This document shows positions 6,006 through 12,881 of a stretch of DNA of 14,356 nucleotides, piece by piece. This DNA comes from DATIXD01 sp035518875 (GTDB taxonomy: Bacteria; Pseudomonadota; Gammaproteobacteria; Methylococcales; Methylococcaceae), in the NCBI GenBank assembly GCA_035518875.1, contig DATIXD010000204.1:1-14356 (forward strand), read 5' to 3'. A model generated the notes under the pieces. The model worked only from the letters and a program-made list of their open reading frames with translations. It was not told the origin of the DNA and ran no database searches. Each line of letters begins with the position of its first letter. Position 1 is the first letter of the stretch. A program made the translations under genes and the position numbers.

Positions 6006-7946
6006 ATGTCTGTTGAAAAGATTTACGAGGTTCCGCCGGAAATTGCCACTCATGCGCACATCGATGAGGCGCGGTATCTGCAAATGTATGAACGGTCCAT
6101 CAAGCAACCCGATGCATTCTGGGGCGAACAGGCCGGTCAATTCCTGACCTGGAGCAAACCCTGGCAAAAAGTCAGGGAATACGACTTCTCCACCGGCCAC
6201 ATCCAGTGGTTCCAAGGCGCCAAACTCAATGTCAGCTATAACTGCCTCGATCGGCATCTGGGAACACGGGGCGATCAAACAGCTATCATTTGGGAAGGTG
6301 ACGACCCCAGCGCCGACAAAAAACTGACCTATCGGGAGCTACATCAGCAGGTCTGCCGCTTCGCCAACGCACTAAAGTCCCGCGGCGTGAAAAAAGGCGA
6401 CCGGGTCTGCATTTACCTGCCGATGATCCCGGAGGCTGCCGTCGCCATGCTGGCCTGCGCCCGTATCGGCGCCATCCATTCCATCGTGTTTGGCGGGTTC
6501 TCGGCGGAAGCGCTGAAAGACCGCATCCAGGACGCCGATTGCCGCTATGCCGTCTGCGCCGATGAAGGGCGCCGCGGCGGCAGGAAAGTCCCGCTCAAGA
6601 ACAATATGGATACGGCGCTGGCCGAATGCCCGAATGTCAAGACGGTCTTTGTCGTCAAGAACACCGGCGGCGACATCGCCTGGACCGAAGGCCGCGATGT
6701 CTGGTACCACAATGCAGTAGCCGATGCCTCCAGCGACTGTCCGCCCGAAGAAATGGACGCCGAAGACCCGCTGTTCATCCTCTACACCTCAGGTTCCACC
6801 GGCAAGCCCAAGGGCGTGCTACATACCACCGGCGGCTATCTGCTGTATGCGGCGATGACCCATCGCTATGTTTTCGACTATCAGGAAGGCGAAATCTTCT
6901 GGTGCACCGCCGACGTCGGCTGGGTCACGGGGCATTCCTACATCGTCTACGGGCCCCTGTGCAACGGCGCGATCACCTTGATGTACGAGGGCGTACCCAC
7001 CTATCCCAAACCGGACCGTTTCTGGCAGATCATCGACAAGCACCGGGTCAACATCTTCTACACCGCGCCCACGGCCATCCGCGCCCTCATGGGATTGGGC
7101 GATGAGCTGGTCACCGGCAGCAGCCGCGCAAGTCTGCGTATCCTAGGTTCGGTGGGCGAACCGATCAATCCGGAAGCCTGGGAATGGTACTATCACGTCG
7201 TGGGCGAGGCCCGCTGTCCCGTGGTCGATACGTGGTGGCAAACCGAAACCGGCGGCATCATGATCACGCCCCTGCCGGGTGCAACCCGGCTCAAGCCCGG
7301 TTCGGCTACCAGACCGTTTTTCGGTGTGGTGCCGGCCATCCTCGATGCCCAAGGCAACGAACTCGAAGGCGTCGCCGAAGGCGTGCTGGCGATTTCACAA
7401 TCCTGGCCTGGTCAGGCGCGCACCGTTTATGGCGATCACAAGCGGTTTTTCGAAACCTATTTTTCAACGTACAAAGGACACTATTTCACCGGAGACGGGG
7501 CGAAACGCGACCATGACGGTTATTATTGGATCACGGGGCGCGTCGACGACGTATTGAACGTTTCCGGCCATCGCATGGGCACTGCCGAAATCGAAAGTGC
7601 CTTGGTACTGCACGACAGCGTTGCCGAAGCCGCCGTGGTAGGATATCCGCACGATGTCAAGGGCCAGGGCATCTATGCCTATGTCACCCTGGTTGCAGGC
7701 GCGGCACCCAGTGAACCACTCAAGCGCGAGTTGGTCGATTTGGTGAGAAAGGAGATCGGCCCCATCGCGACCCCGGACATCATTCAATGGGCGCCTTCCT
7801 TGCCCAAGACGCGTTCCGGCAAGATCATGAGACGAATATTACGCAAGGTGGCTGCGAATGATATCTCCAACCTTGGAGACATTTCGACGTTGGCCGATCC
7901 TTCCGTGGTGGATGAAATCATCGAACACAGGGCAAATAAAAAGTAA
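6006..7946 (+). CDS. acs: Acetyl-coenzyme A synthetase (AMP-forming)
   Basis: The 646-residue protein is a full-length AMP-forming acetyl-CoA synthetase (E. coli Acs has 652). It converts acetate, ATP and CoA to acetyl-CoA, AMP and PPi in the cytosol. The phosphate-binding motif YTSGSTGKPKGVLH is encoded near 6782-6823 and VVDTWWQTETGG near 7220-7255; the paired tryptophans are those of acetate-specific members. GDGAKRDHDGYYWITGRVDD, with VSGHRMGTAEIESAL, forms the hinge and CoA part. The C-terminal KTRSGKIMRR carries Lys606, equivalent to the lysine acetylated to inactivate Acs in enterobacteria. I chose the ATG at 6006 because MSVEKIYEVPPEI fits the family start and AAGGG precedes it; an in-frame ATG at 5886 would add 40 foreign residues. 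A PII gene follows after 20 nt, suggesting one operon. Confidence 0.97.
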   Translation: MSVEKIYEVPPEIATHAHIDEARYLQMYERSIKQPDAFWGEQAGQFLTWSKPWQKVREYDFSTGHIQWFQGAKLNVSYNCLDRHLGTRGDQTAIIWEGDDPSADKKLTYRELHQQVCRFANALKSRGVKKGDRVCIYLPMIPEAAVAMLACARIGAIHSIVFGGFSAEALKDRIQDADCRYAVCADEGRRGGRKVPLKNNMDTALAECPNVKTVFVVKNTGGDIAWTEGRDVWYHNAVADASSDCPPEEMDAEDPLFILYTSGSTGKPKGVLHTTGGYLLYAAMTHRYVFDYQEGEIFWCTADVGWVTGHSYIVYGPLCNGAITLMYEGVPTYPKPDRFWQIIDKHRVNIFYTAPTAIRALMGLGDELVTGSSRASLRILGSVGEPINPEAWEWYYHVVGEARCPVVDTWWQTETGGIMITPLPGATRLKPGSATRPFFGVVPAILDAQGNELEGVAEGVLAISQSWPGQARTVYGDHKRFFETYFSTYKGHYFTGDGAKRDHDGYYWITGRVDDVLNVSGHRMGTAEIESALVLHDSVAEAAVVGYPHDVKGQGIYAYVTLVAGAAPSEPLKRELVDLVRKEIGPIATPDIIQWAPSLPKTRSGKIMRRILRKVAANDISNLGDISTLADPSVVDEIIEHRANKK

Positions 7947-7966
7947 TAACTCGCGGAGTCAAAGAT

Positions 7967-8305
7967 ATGAAGTTAATCACAGCGATCATCAAGCCTTTCA
8001 AACTGGACGACGTGCGGGAAGCCTTGTCGGACATCGGCATCAGCGGCGTCACCGTTACCGAGGTCAAGGGGTTTGGAAGGCAGAAAGGGCACACCGAACT
8101 CTATCGGGGAGCCGAATATGTGGTCGATTTTCTACCCAAGGTCAAAATCGAGGTCGCCGTCAGCGACAATGTGGTAGACCGCGCGGTTGATTCCATCATC
8201 AAAGCCGCCAATACCGGAAAAATCGGCGACGGCAAGATTTTCATCACCAATCTCGAGCAGGCGATCCGGATCAGAACCGGAGAAACCGGCGAGCAGGCTA
8301 TCTAA
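7967..8305 (+). CDS. glnK: Nitrogen regulatory protein P-II (GlnK/GlnB)
   Basis: The 112-residue protein is a complete PII signal protein. It contains KGFGRQKGHTELYRGAEY with Tyr51, the residue uridylylated by GlnD in proteobacteria, in the T-loop. TGKIGDGKIF and the closing IRIRTGETGE form the B- and C-loops that bind ATP/ADP and 2-oxoglutarate. PII trimers control ammonium transport, glutamine synthetase adenylylation and, in some bacteria, acetyl-CoA carboxylase. The start MKLITAI is GlnK-like, while VDFLPKVKIE is closer to GlnB, so the paralogue is not certain. CGGAG lies eight bases before the ATG. The unusual point is the context: it follows acs, and no amtB follows; a terminator comes directly after it. 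Confidence 0.95.
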   Translation: MKLITAIIKPFKLDDVREALSDIGISGVTVTEVKGFGRQKGHTELYRGAEYVVDFLPKVKIEVAVSDNVVDRAVDSIIKAANTGKIGDGKIFITNLEQAIRIRTGETGEQAI

Positions 8306-8321
8306 GTCCGTGACCGAGCTG

Positions 8322-8352
8322 GACGGGCGCTCATAAGCGCCCGTCAGTTTTT
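8322..8352 (+). terminator. Intrinsic terminator of the acs-PII transcript
   Basis: GACGGGCGCT (8322-8331) and AGCGCCCGTC (8336-8345) form a perfect 10-bp stem with a CATA loop, followed by AG and five T's (8348-8352). It overlaps the stop codon of the convergent MarR gene. There is no T-run on the other side, so it should act only on the plus strand. Confidence 0.9.
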
Positions 8353-8952
8353 CCTGTCGACAACGTCCACCGCCGACGACCGGGAGAGCTCCGGTATTTC
8401 GTGCTCTCGGCAAATCTTATCAATCTCTTCGAGCTGAAGTTGTTCGCCCGTCAGGCCACAGCGGCGCGTTCCATCCGCCAACAGCTGATGATGCCGGCAG
8501 CTCTTGCAGACGCCGAAAGTCCTCAGCTTATTGGCCTGCTGCAGGGCGCGCAAAATCTGGTTCAACACGGCGACGGCTGTTTCGCGATCACGTTGCGGGA
8601 GCAGGGCGATCGCGTTCTTGAGGGTTTTCGGGGGGATTGATTCGGCAAGCACTTGCCGCCCCCGTTCCGTCAGTGAAAGGTGCACCACGCGCCGATCTTT
8701 CACATCGGGCTTTCTCTCGATCAGACCGCTCGCGTCAAGGACGCCCAAGGTTTGTGATACCGTGCCCTTGGTCAGGCCCAAGTAATCCGCGACGGCGGCA
8801 GGCGTGTTGCTGTAACGGTTGCAGCTGCCCAGATAGTGGAGCGCCTCCATTTGCACCGGCTGCAGTCCTTTTCCCACACCCGACTTTCGGGTATCGGTTC
8901 TCAGCAAGTTGGCGATACGTTCAAGATGTTCGTAGAGCTGTTGCGTTTTCAT
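8344..8952 (-). CDS. MarR-family transcriptional regulator with C-terminal four-cysteine motif
   Basis: The 202-residue protein has a MarR winged helix at about 30-105. QPVQMEALHYLG, DYLGLTKGTVSQTLGVLDAS (recognition helix region) and the wing KPDVKDRRVVHLSLTERG are clear. Such proteins dimerise, bind palindromic operators and usually repress. Most MarR proteins end near residue 150; this one continues with FGVCKSCRHH, RRCGLTGE and ICREHE. Cys149, Cys152, Cys165 and Cys181, with His154 and His155 nearby, form a C-x2-C-x12-C-x15-C pattern able to bind zinc or an iron-sulfur cluster. The ligand is not known. I chose the ATG at 8952; the open frame runs to a TTG at 8973. It diverges from a DUF2024 gene and a cytochrome c gene, its likely targets, and its tail end overlaps the PII terminator. 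Confidence 0.88.
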   Translation of the reverse strand: MKTQQLYEHLERIANLLRTDTRKSGVGKGLQPVQMEALHYLGSCNRYSNTPAAVADYLGLTKGTVSQTLGVLDASGLIERKPDVKDRRVVHLSLTERGRQVLAESIPPKTLKNAIALLPQRDRETAVAVLNQILRALQQANKLRTFGVCKSCRHHQLLADGTRRCGLTGEQLQLEEIDKICREHEIPELSRSSAVDVVDRKN

Positions 8953-8958
8953 TGCCTG

Positions 8959-8987
8959 ATAGTATCGGATCAAAATCTTATTGACAA
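8959..8987 (-). promoter_or_regulatory. Candidate marR promoter giving a leaderless mRNA
   Basis: On the minus strand TTGTCA (8982-8987) and TACTAT (8959-8964) are separated by 17 bp. Transcription would begin about seven bases after the -10 box, which is at or next to the ATG at 8952. No normal Shine-Dalgarno sequence precedes that ATG. Confidence 0.45.
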
Positions 8988-9009
8988 GATAGAGGCCATG
9001 CTGTAGCTT
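8981..9009 (+). promoter_or_regulatory. Candidate promoter for the DUF2024-cytochrome c genes
   Basis: TTGACA (8981-8986), a consensus -35 box, is followed after 17 bp by TAGCTT (9004-9009), a weak -10 box. The -35 overlaps that of the opposing marR promoter by five bases. The expected start near 9016 falls at the edge of the palindrome at 9016-9032. Confidence 0.45.
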
Positions 9010-9015
9010 GATTTT

Positions 9016-9032
9016 AGTTTCGATGCGAAACT
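9016..9032. promoter_or_regulatory. Palindromic operator candidate for the MarR protein
   Basis: AGTTTCG (9016-9022), ATG spacer, CGAAACT (9026-9032) is a perfect 7-bp inverted repeat of the size bound by MarR dimers. A flanking pair, TAGCTT (9004-9009) and AAGCTA (9034-9039), extends the symmetry. It lies at the predicted start of the rightward transcript, where binding would repress. Confidence 0.55.
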
Positions 9033-9052
9033 GAAGCTAGTAGTTAGCGATC

Positions 9053-9067
9053 CTCCTTGATAAGGAG
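9053..9067 (+). other. Small leader hairpin containing a Shine-Dalgarno-like AAGGAG
   Basis: CTCCTT (9053-9058) and AAGGAG (9062-9067) form a six-base stem with a three-base loop in the leader of the DUF2024 gene, 119 nt before its start. The AAGGAG is a good ribosome site in form, but the frame behind it (GTG at 9073) has no recognisable product. Confidence 0.35.
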
Positions 9068-9185
9068 TGAAAGTGGTACCCACGAATCACGCCCTGGCAG
9101 CAACCCATTCACTCCTCTTTTTTCGGTGGGAGCGGCAAAATGCCGAGAGAAACAAACGATCAACTCTAACGCCGGAACATCAACC

Positions 9186-9452
9186 ATGCCCCAAATCCAT
9201 GTCTTCGATGCCTACGCCAAGAGTGAGACGGGACGCATCATGCACTTCGATGTCGTCACATTGGAAAAGGATTCAGACAAGGCACGCGCACACGCCCGCG
9301 ACTGGCTGCAAAGCATTGGCGAGGAAAACGCCACGTTGAATCAGGAAAACTGCTGTTATTGCCACAGCGAGCAAAGTGTGCCGGAGGAGATGTTGAAAGC
9401 TATCGAGATGCGCGGATACGCCATTTACAAGTTGGAAGGTTGCCCGAAATAA
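9186..9452 (+). CDS. DUF2024 family protein
   Basis: The 88-residue protein matches DUF2024: it starts MPQIHVFDAYAKSETGRIMH, continues FDVVTLEKD and ends GYAIYKLEGC. The conserved cysteine region is CCYCH at 56-60, plus Cys86 near the end. Family members are small soluble proteins with no established function; the Cys-x-Cys-His arrangement suggests metal binding or a redox role, which is inference. No signal peptide is visible, so a cytosolic location is likely. The ATG at 9186 is selected by family alignment; the ribosome site is weak (CCGGAA), and upstream in-frame codons to 9057 show no conservation. It is followed after 146 nt by the cytochrome c gene and preceded by the divergent MarR gene and its palindrome. 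Confidence 0.85.
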   Translation: MPQIHVFDAYAKSETGRIMHFDVVTLEKDSDKARAHARDWLQSIGEENATLNQENCCYCHSEQSVPEEMLKAIEMRGYAIYKLEGCPK

Positions 9453-9598
9453 TGCCCAGACCGAACGGGAAAAGCTTGAGGCGAAGGAGCAAGGGAATCA
9501 TAATCTCCACGGGCGTTTCCCATCGGGCGGATCGAAAGCGGCCCGGACTCGGTTGTACCGACTCGAATTCCGTTCAATCCAACAATGGAGGGTTCATT

Positions 9599-9916
9599 AT
9601 GCGTGGCAATCTCTGTTATTCCGCTCTGCTTGCCGTCGTCCTTGCAGGCAACGCCGCCTGGGCAGCTAACCCGGAGGCGGGAAAAACCACAGCCACCGGC
9701 GTTTGCGCCGGCTGCCACGGTCCCAAAGGACTCAGCGCTACCGGCATGTTTCCCAATCTTGCGGGGCAGAAGGAAGAATATTTGGCCAAGCAGCTAAAAG
9801 CCTTCCGCGAGAAAACCCGTGTGGAGCCGACCATGAACGGCTTGGCGGCGAGCCTGAAAGACGAAGATATCGCCAACCTGGCGGCCTATTTCGCCGGCCT
9901 GAAGCCCTGCGAATAA
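9599..9916 (+). CDS. Small periplasmic cytochrome c, class I (c4/c553-like)
   Basis: The 105-residue precursor has a Sec signal peptide with likely cleavage after Ala22 (AAWA-ANP). The heme c site CAGCH is at 36-40, and a later methionine, probably Met79 (EPTMNGLAASL), is the sixth iron ligand. FPNLAGQKEEYLAKQLKAFR and DEDIANLAAYFAGL are typical of c4-type half domains and c553-like electron carriers. It likely shuttles electrons in the periplasm to a terminal oxidase or other reductase; the partner is not visible. GGAGG with an eight-base spacer supports the ATG at 9599. The frame is open upstream to 9359 within the DUF2024 gene, but that part is a shadow. A DUF2024 gene precedes it on the same strand, and a palindromic repeat follows. 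Confidence 0.93.
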   Translation: MRGNLCYSALLAVVLAGNAAWAANPEAGKTTATGVCAGCHGPKGLSATGMFPNLAGQKEEYLAKQLKAFREKTRVEPTMNGLAASLKDEDIANLAAYFAGLKPCE

Positions 9917-9957
9917 GCTGCAAAGCGTCTCGCAAAGTAAAGTCCGGTGTTATTCAC

Positions 9958-9991
9958 ACCCTCACCCTGCCTCTGCCTAAGGGCGAGGGGT
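9958..9991. repeat. CCCTCACCC-type intergenic palindromic repeat
   Basis: CCCTC (9959-9963) pairs with GAGGG (9985-9989), with further CCT/AGG pairing inside. The wording CCCTCACCCTG, then AAGGGCGAGGGG, is that of a palindromic repeat scattered between genes in many proteobacteria. It lies between two convergent genes and might also assist transcription termination, although no T-run follows. Confidence 0.5.
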
Positions 9992-10069
9992 GGCTGTGCT
10001 TTGACTTTCCAGACAAGCAGTACCTGAGCGAGGCATGCACGCACGTCATCAAGTCTCTGCTGCCGATTC

Positions 10070-10927
10070 TCAACCGCCGAAGCCCATCGCCTTGCGGAAA
10101 AATTCAGGGGCCGCGAACGCCGCCTTGTGGACTTCGGCGTTGTAATAATCCGTGGCGAAAGGTTTGTTCCGCGCCGCGTCTTCCCTGAAATGCGAGAGGT
10201 TTCCCTTGCCGGCCATCGTTCCGCTCCACCAGCCGGAAGGGTAGATGCACTGCGGGAAAAACAGGGTCCGCGTGGTGGGGAAGCCCGCCGCTCGCATCGT
10301 CTTGTGCATGGCTTCGAGCAGCGGCATATGGAATAAGGGCGATTCGCTCTGCTGTACCAGGATGCCGTCCGGGCGCAGGCAGCGGAAGCACTCTCGATAG
10401 AACGCCTCGTTGAACAAACCTTCCGCCGGCCCCACCGGATCGGTACTGTCCACGATGATGACATCGACGCTACCAGCCTCGGCGTCTCTCACCCATTGGA
10501 TGCCGTCGATGAACAGCAGTTGGGCGCGGGGGTCGGCGTTGGCTTCGCACAGCGTCGGGAAATATTTTTCCGCCAGCCGCGTCACCCGCTCGTCGATTTC
10601 GATCTGAACGGCGCTTCGGACTTCCGGATGTTTCAGGACTTCCTTGAGGCTGCCGCAATCCCCGCCGCCGATGATCCAGACGGTTTGCGGATTGGGATGG
10701 GTAAAAAGCACCGGATGTGTCATCATCTCGTGATAGAGGAAATTGTCCCGGTCGCTTACCATCGTGCAGCCATCGATCACCATCAGCTTGCCGAACCACT
10801 GAGTGTCGAAAATTTCGATGTGCTGGAAAGGCGTCTGCTCCTCGTGCAGCTTTTCCCTGACCTCGAGGGAGAAGGCACTGCCGTGCTTGGGGTAGACTTC
10901 GGTGAACCAGTTCTTTTCGTTGATCAT
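10070..10927 (-). CDS. speE: Polyamine aminopropyltransferase (spermidine synthase)
   Basis: The 285-residue protein has an N-terminal beta-strand domain (1-55) and a Rossmann methyltransferase-like domain. SDRDNFLYHEMMTHPVLFTH at 58-77 and GGGDCG at 87-92 form the decarboxylated-SAM site. VDSTDPVGPAEGLF at 159-172 carries Asp160, the expected catalytic aspartate. The enzyme transfers an aminopropyl group from decarboxylated S-adenosylmethionine to putrescine, giving spermidine, in the cytosol. Agmatine is a possible alternative acceptor in some lineages; the sequence alone does not settle this. The ATG at 10927 has AGGGA six bases upstream; the frame continues 13 codons further without family resemblance. 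It diverges from speA over 68 nt. SpeD, which makes the aminopropyl donor, is not in the window. Confidence 0.95.
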   Translation of the reverse strand: MINEKNWFTEVYPKHGSAFSLEVREKLHEEQTPFQHIEIFDTQWFGKLMVIDGCTMVSDRDNFLYHEMMTHPVLFTHPNPQTVWIIGGGDCGSLKEVLKHPEVRSAVQIEIDERVTRLAEKYFPTLCEANADPRAQLLFIDGIQWVRDAEAGSVDVIIVDSTDPVGPAEGLFNEAFYRECFRCLRPDGILVQQSESPLFHMPLLEAMHKTMRAAGFPTTRTLFFPQCIYPSGWWSGTMAGKGNLSHFREDAARNKPFATDYYNAEVHKAAFAAPEFFRKAMGFGG

Positions 10928-10941
10928 GATGGATCCCTGGG

Positions 10942-10971
10942 TTGGAAAAATCGGGCGATTTTCCACATAAT
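10942..10971 (+). promoter_or_regulatory. Candidate speA promoter
   Basis: TTGGAA (10942-10947) and CATAAT (10966-10971) are spaced 18 bp apart. The start would lie near 10978, about 18 nt before the speA ATG. The whole spacer is occupied by a palindrome. Confidence 0.4.
10943..10965. promoter_or_regulatory. Palindrome in the speE-speA divergent spacer, operator candidate
   Basis: TGGAAAAATCG (10943-10953) and CGATTTTCCA (10956-10965) are reverse complements apart from one extra A, with GG between them. It sits between the -35 and -10 boxes of the candidate speA promoter and 16 nt before the speE start, so one bound protein could affect both genes. Confidence 0.5.
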
Positions 10972-10995
10972 TTGCCCCTTTTAAAAGAAAATTTT

Positions 10996-12879
10996 ATGAC
11001 AAACCTGCCTTGGGACTTGCAACAGGCTCGGGAAACCTACGCCATCGAACACTGGGGAGACGGCTATTTCAATGTCAACGAAGCCGGGCACGTCATCGCC
11101 TATCCGAAACGCGATCCCCAGGCCGGTGCGGTCGACCTGTTCGAGATCACCCGGGCGATCCGCCAGGAGGGCCTTTCGCTACCGGTTCTGGTGCGTTTCA
11201 CCGACATCCTGCGGGACCGCGTCCGCCGGTTGCACGAGGCTTTCGCCAAGGCCCGCGCCGAAACGGCTTACGCGGGCGAATACACGCCGGCCTATCCGAT
11301 CAAGGTGAACCAGCAACGCGGGGTGATCGAAGGTATCCTGGACGGCGGCCGCGCCGATGTGGGGCTGGAGGCCGGCAGCAAATCGGAATTGCTCGCCATC
11401 CTCGCCCTGGCCAACGCCGGCACCATCATCTGCAACGGCTACAAGGACCGCGCCTACATCCGCTTGGCGCTCATCGGCATCCGCTTGGGGCTCAACGTCT
11501 TTATTGTCATCGAAAAACTGTCCGAACTGGCGCTGATCCTGTCCGAATCCAAAGCTTTGGGTATCGCCCCCCAACTGGGTGTGCGCGTGCGCCTGTCCAG
11601 TATCAGCGCCGGCAAATGGCAGAACAGCGGCGGTGAAAAGTCCAAGTTCGGCCTGCACGCCAGCGAAATCCTGAAGCTGGTCGAGGAACTGAAAAAGGCC
11701 GATGGTCTAACCTGGCTCAAGCTCCTGCATTTTCATATGGGCTCCCAGGTTGCCAACATCAACGACATCAAGACGGCGTTGCGCGAGGCCGGGCGCTATT
11801 ATGTCGAACTGCGCCGGCTGGGCGCGCCGATCAGCCATGCCGACGCGGGCGGCGGCCTGGGCGTGGACTACGAAGGCACCCATTCCAGCAGCGATTGCTC
11901 CATCAACTACAGTATCTACGAATACGCCCATAGCATCGTTCGGGCGTTCGCCGAGATTTGCGCGGAATACGATCTGCCCCACCCCAATCTGATTACCGAA
12001 TCGGGCCGCGCCATGAGCGCTCACCATGCGGTGCTGATCACCGATATCATCGATGTCGAGTCGGTGCCGGAGCAAATACCTCCGGCAACGGAATCACAGG
12101 CCAAGCCGCTTCGGGAGTTGAGCGAAGTGCTCCAGCGCCTGTCCAGCGAGTCCGCACTCGGTCTTTACCTCGACGCCCAGTTCGATCTTTCCGAAGCGCG
12201 CGCCATGTACGTTCAGGGCCAACTCGGCCTCGCCGAATTGGCCGAGGCGGAAGGGCTGAATGCGGCGATCTGCCATGGTGTGCGGGGGCGTCTGGATATC
12301 CGGCTGCGGGCTCACCGCGAAGTGCTGGACGAACTGAACGAACGGTTGGCCGACAAGGTTTTCTGTAACTTCTCGGTGTTCCAGTCCATGCCGGACGCCT
12401 GGGCCATCGACCAGATCTTCCCGGTCATGCCGCTGCAGCGATTGGACGAAGAGCCGACCCGCCGCGCCGTTCTCCAGGATCTGACCTGCGACTCCGATGG
12501 TCAGCTCAACGCCTACGTCGATAGGCAAAGCATCGAAACCACCCTGCCGCTGCACCGGGTCAGGCCCGGCGAGCCTTACCTTCTGGGCATCTTCCTGGTG
12601 GGCGCATACCAGGAGATCCTCGGTGACATGCACAACCTTTTTGGCGACACCCATTCGATCAACATCGAGCTGGACGGCAACGGCGGCTACCGCCTCATTC
12701 AGCCCATGCGCGGGGACCGGGTGGATGATCTCCTGCGCTATGTTCATATCGATCCGGAAGAACTGGAACGCGCCTATCGTAAGAAGCTGATCGAGGCCGA
12801 GATTCCCTCCGAAAAACGCAAGCTTTACGAAAGCGAACTGATTGCGGGGCTCGGTGGCTACACCTATCTGGAGGAATGA
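10996..12879 (+). CDS. speA: Biosynthetic arginine decarboxylase
   Basis: The 627-residue protein is a PLP enzyme of fold type III, close in size to E. coli SpeA (658). It decarboxylates arginine to agmatine, the first step of the arginine route to putrescine. The N-terminal barrel has YPIKVNQQ with Lys103 as the PLP-binding lysine, LLHFHMGSQVANI and HADAGGGLGVDYEG (phosphate-binding glycines). The C-terminal beta domain has LQDLTCDSDG with Cys498 as the substrate-contacting residue of the other subunit. The ATG at 10996 fits the family start; the frame runs upstream to 10942 without conservation. The ribosome site is poor. The stop codon overlaps the ATGA of the downstream frame, and GGAGG for the dehydrogenase lies within the last codons of speA, so the two are co-translated. 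Confidence 0.96.
   Translation: MTNLPWDLQQARETYAIEHWGDGYFNVNEAGHVIAYPKRDPQAGAVDLFEITRAIRQEGLSLPVLVRFTDILRDRVRRLHEAFAKARAETAYAGEYTPAYPIKVNQQRGVIEGILDGGRADVGLEAGSKSELLAILALANAGTIICNGYKDRAYIRLALIGIRLGLNVFIVIEKLSELALILSESKALGIAPQLGVRVRLSSISAGKWQNSGGEKSKFGLHASEILKLVEELKKADGLTWLKLLHFHMGSQVANINDIKTALREAGRYYVELRRLGAPISHADAGGGLGVDYEGTHSSSDCSINYSIYEYAHSIVRAFAEICAEYDLPHPNLITESGRAMSAHHAVLITDIIDVESVPEQIPPATESQAKPLRELSEVLQRLSSESALGLYLDAQFDLSEARAMYVQGQLGLAELAEAEGLNAAICHGVRGRLDIRLRAHREVLDELNERLADKVFCNFSVFQSMPDAWAIDQIFPVMPLQRLDEEPTRRAVLQDLTCDSDGQLNAYVDRQSIETTLPLHRVRPGEPYLLGIFLVGAYQEILGDMHNLFGDTHSINIELDGNGGYRLIQPMRGDRVDDLLRYVHIDPEELERAYRKKLIEAEIPSEKRKLYESELIAGLGGYTYLEE
12870..12874 (+). promoter_or_regulatory. 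Ribosome binding site inside the speA end that fixes the dehydrogenase start
   Basis: GGAGG lies in the last speA codons. It is one base from the ATG at 12876 but seven bases from the ATG at 12882, so the second ATG is the probable start. Confidence 0.8.
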
Positions 12880-12881
12880 CG

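Noticed and set aside
9067..9339. Leader gene behind the AAGGAG at 9062-9067
   Set aside because: The product has no family resemblance, overlaps the DUF2024 gene in another frame, and the AAGGAG is tied up in a hairpin.
11010..12747. Several long open frames in other frames and antisense to speA
   Set aside because: They are shadows caused by the GC-rich codon pattern of a clearly identified gene.
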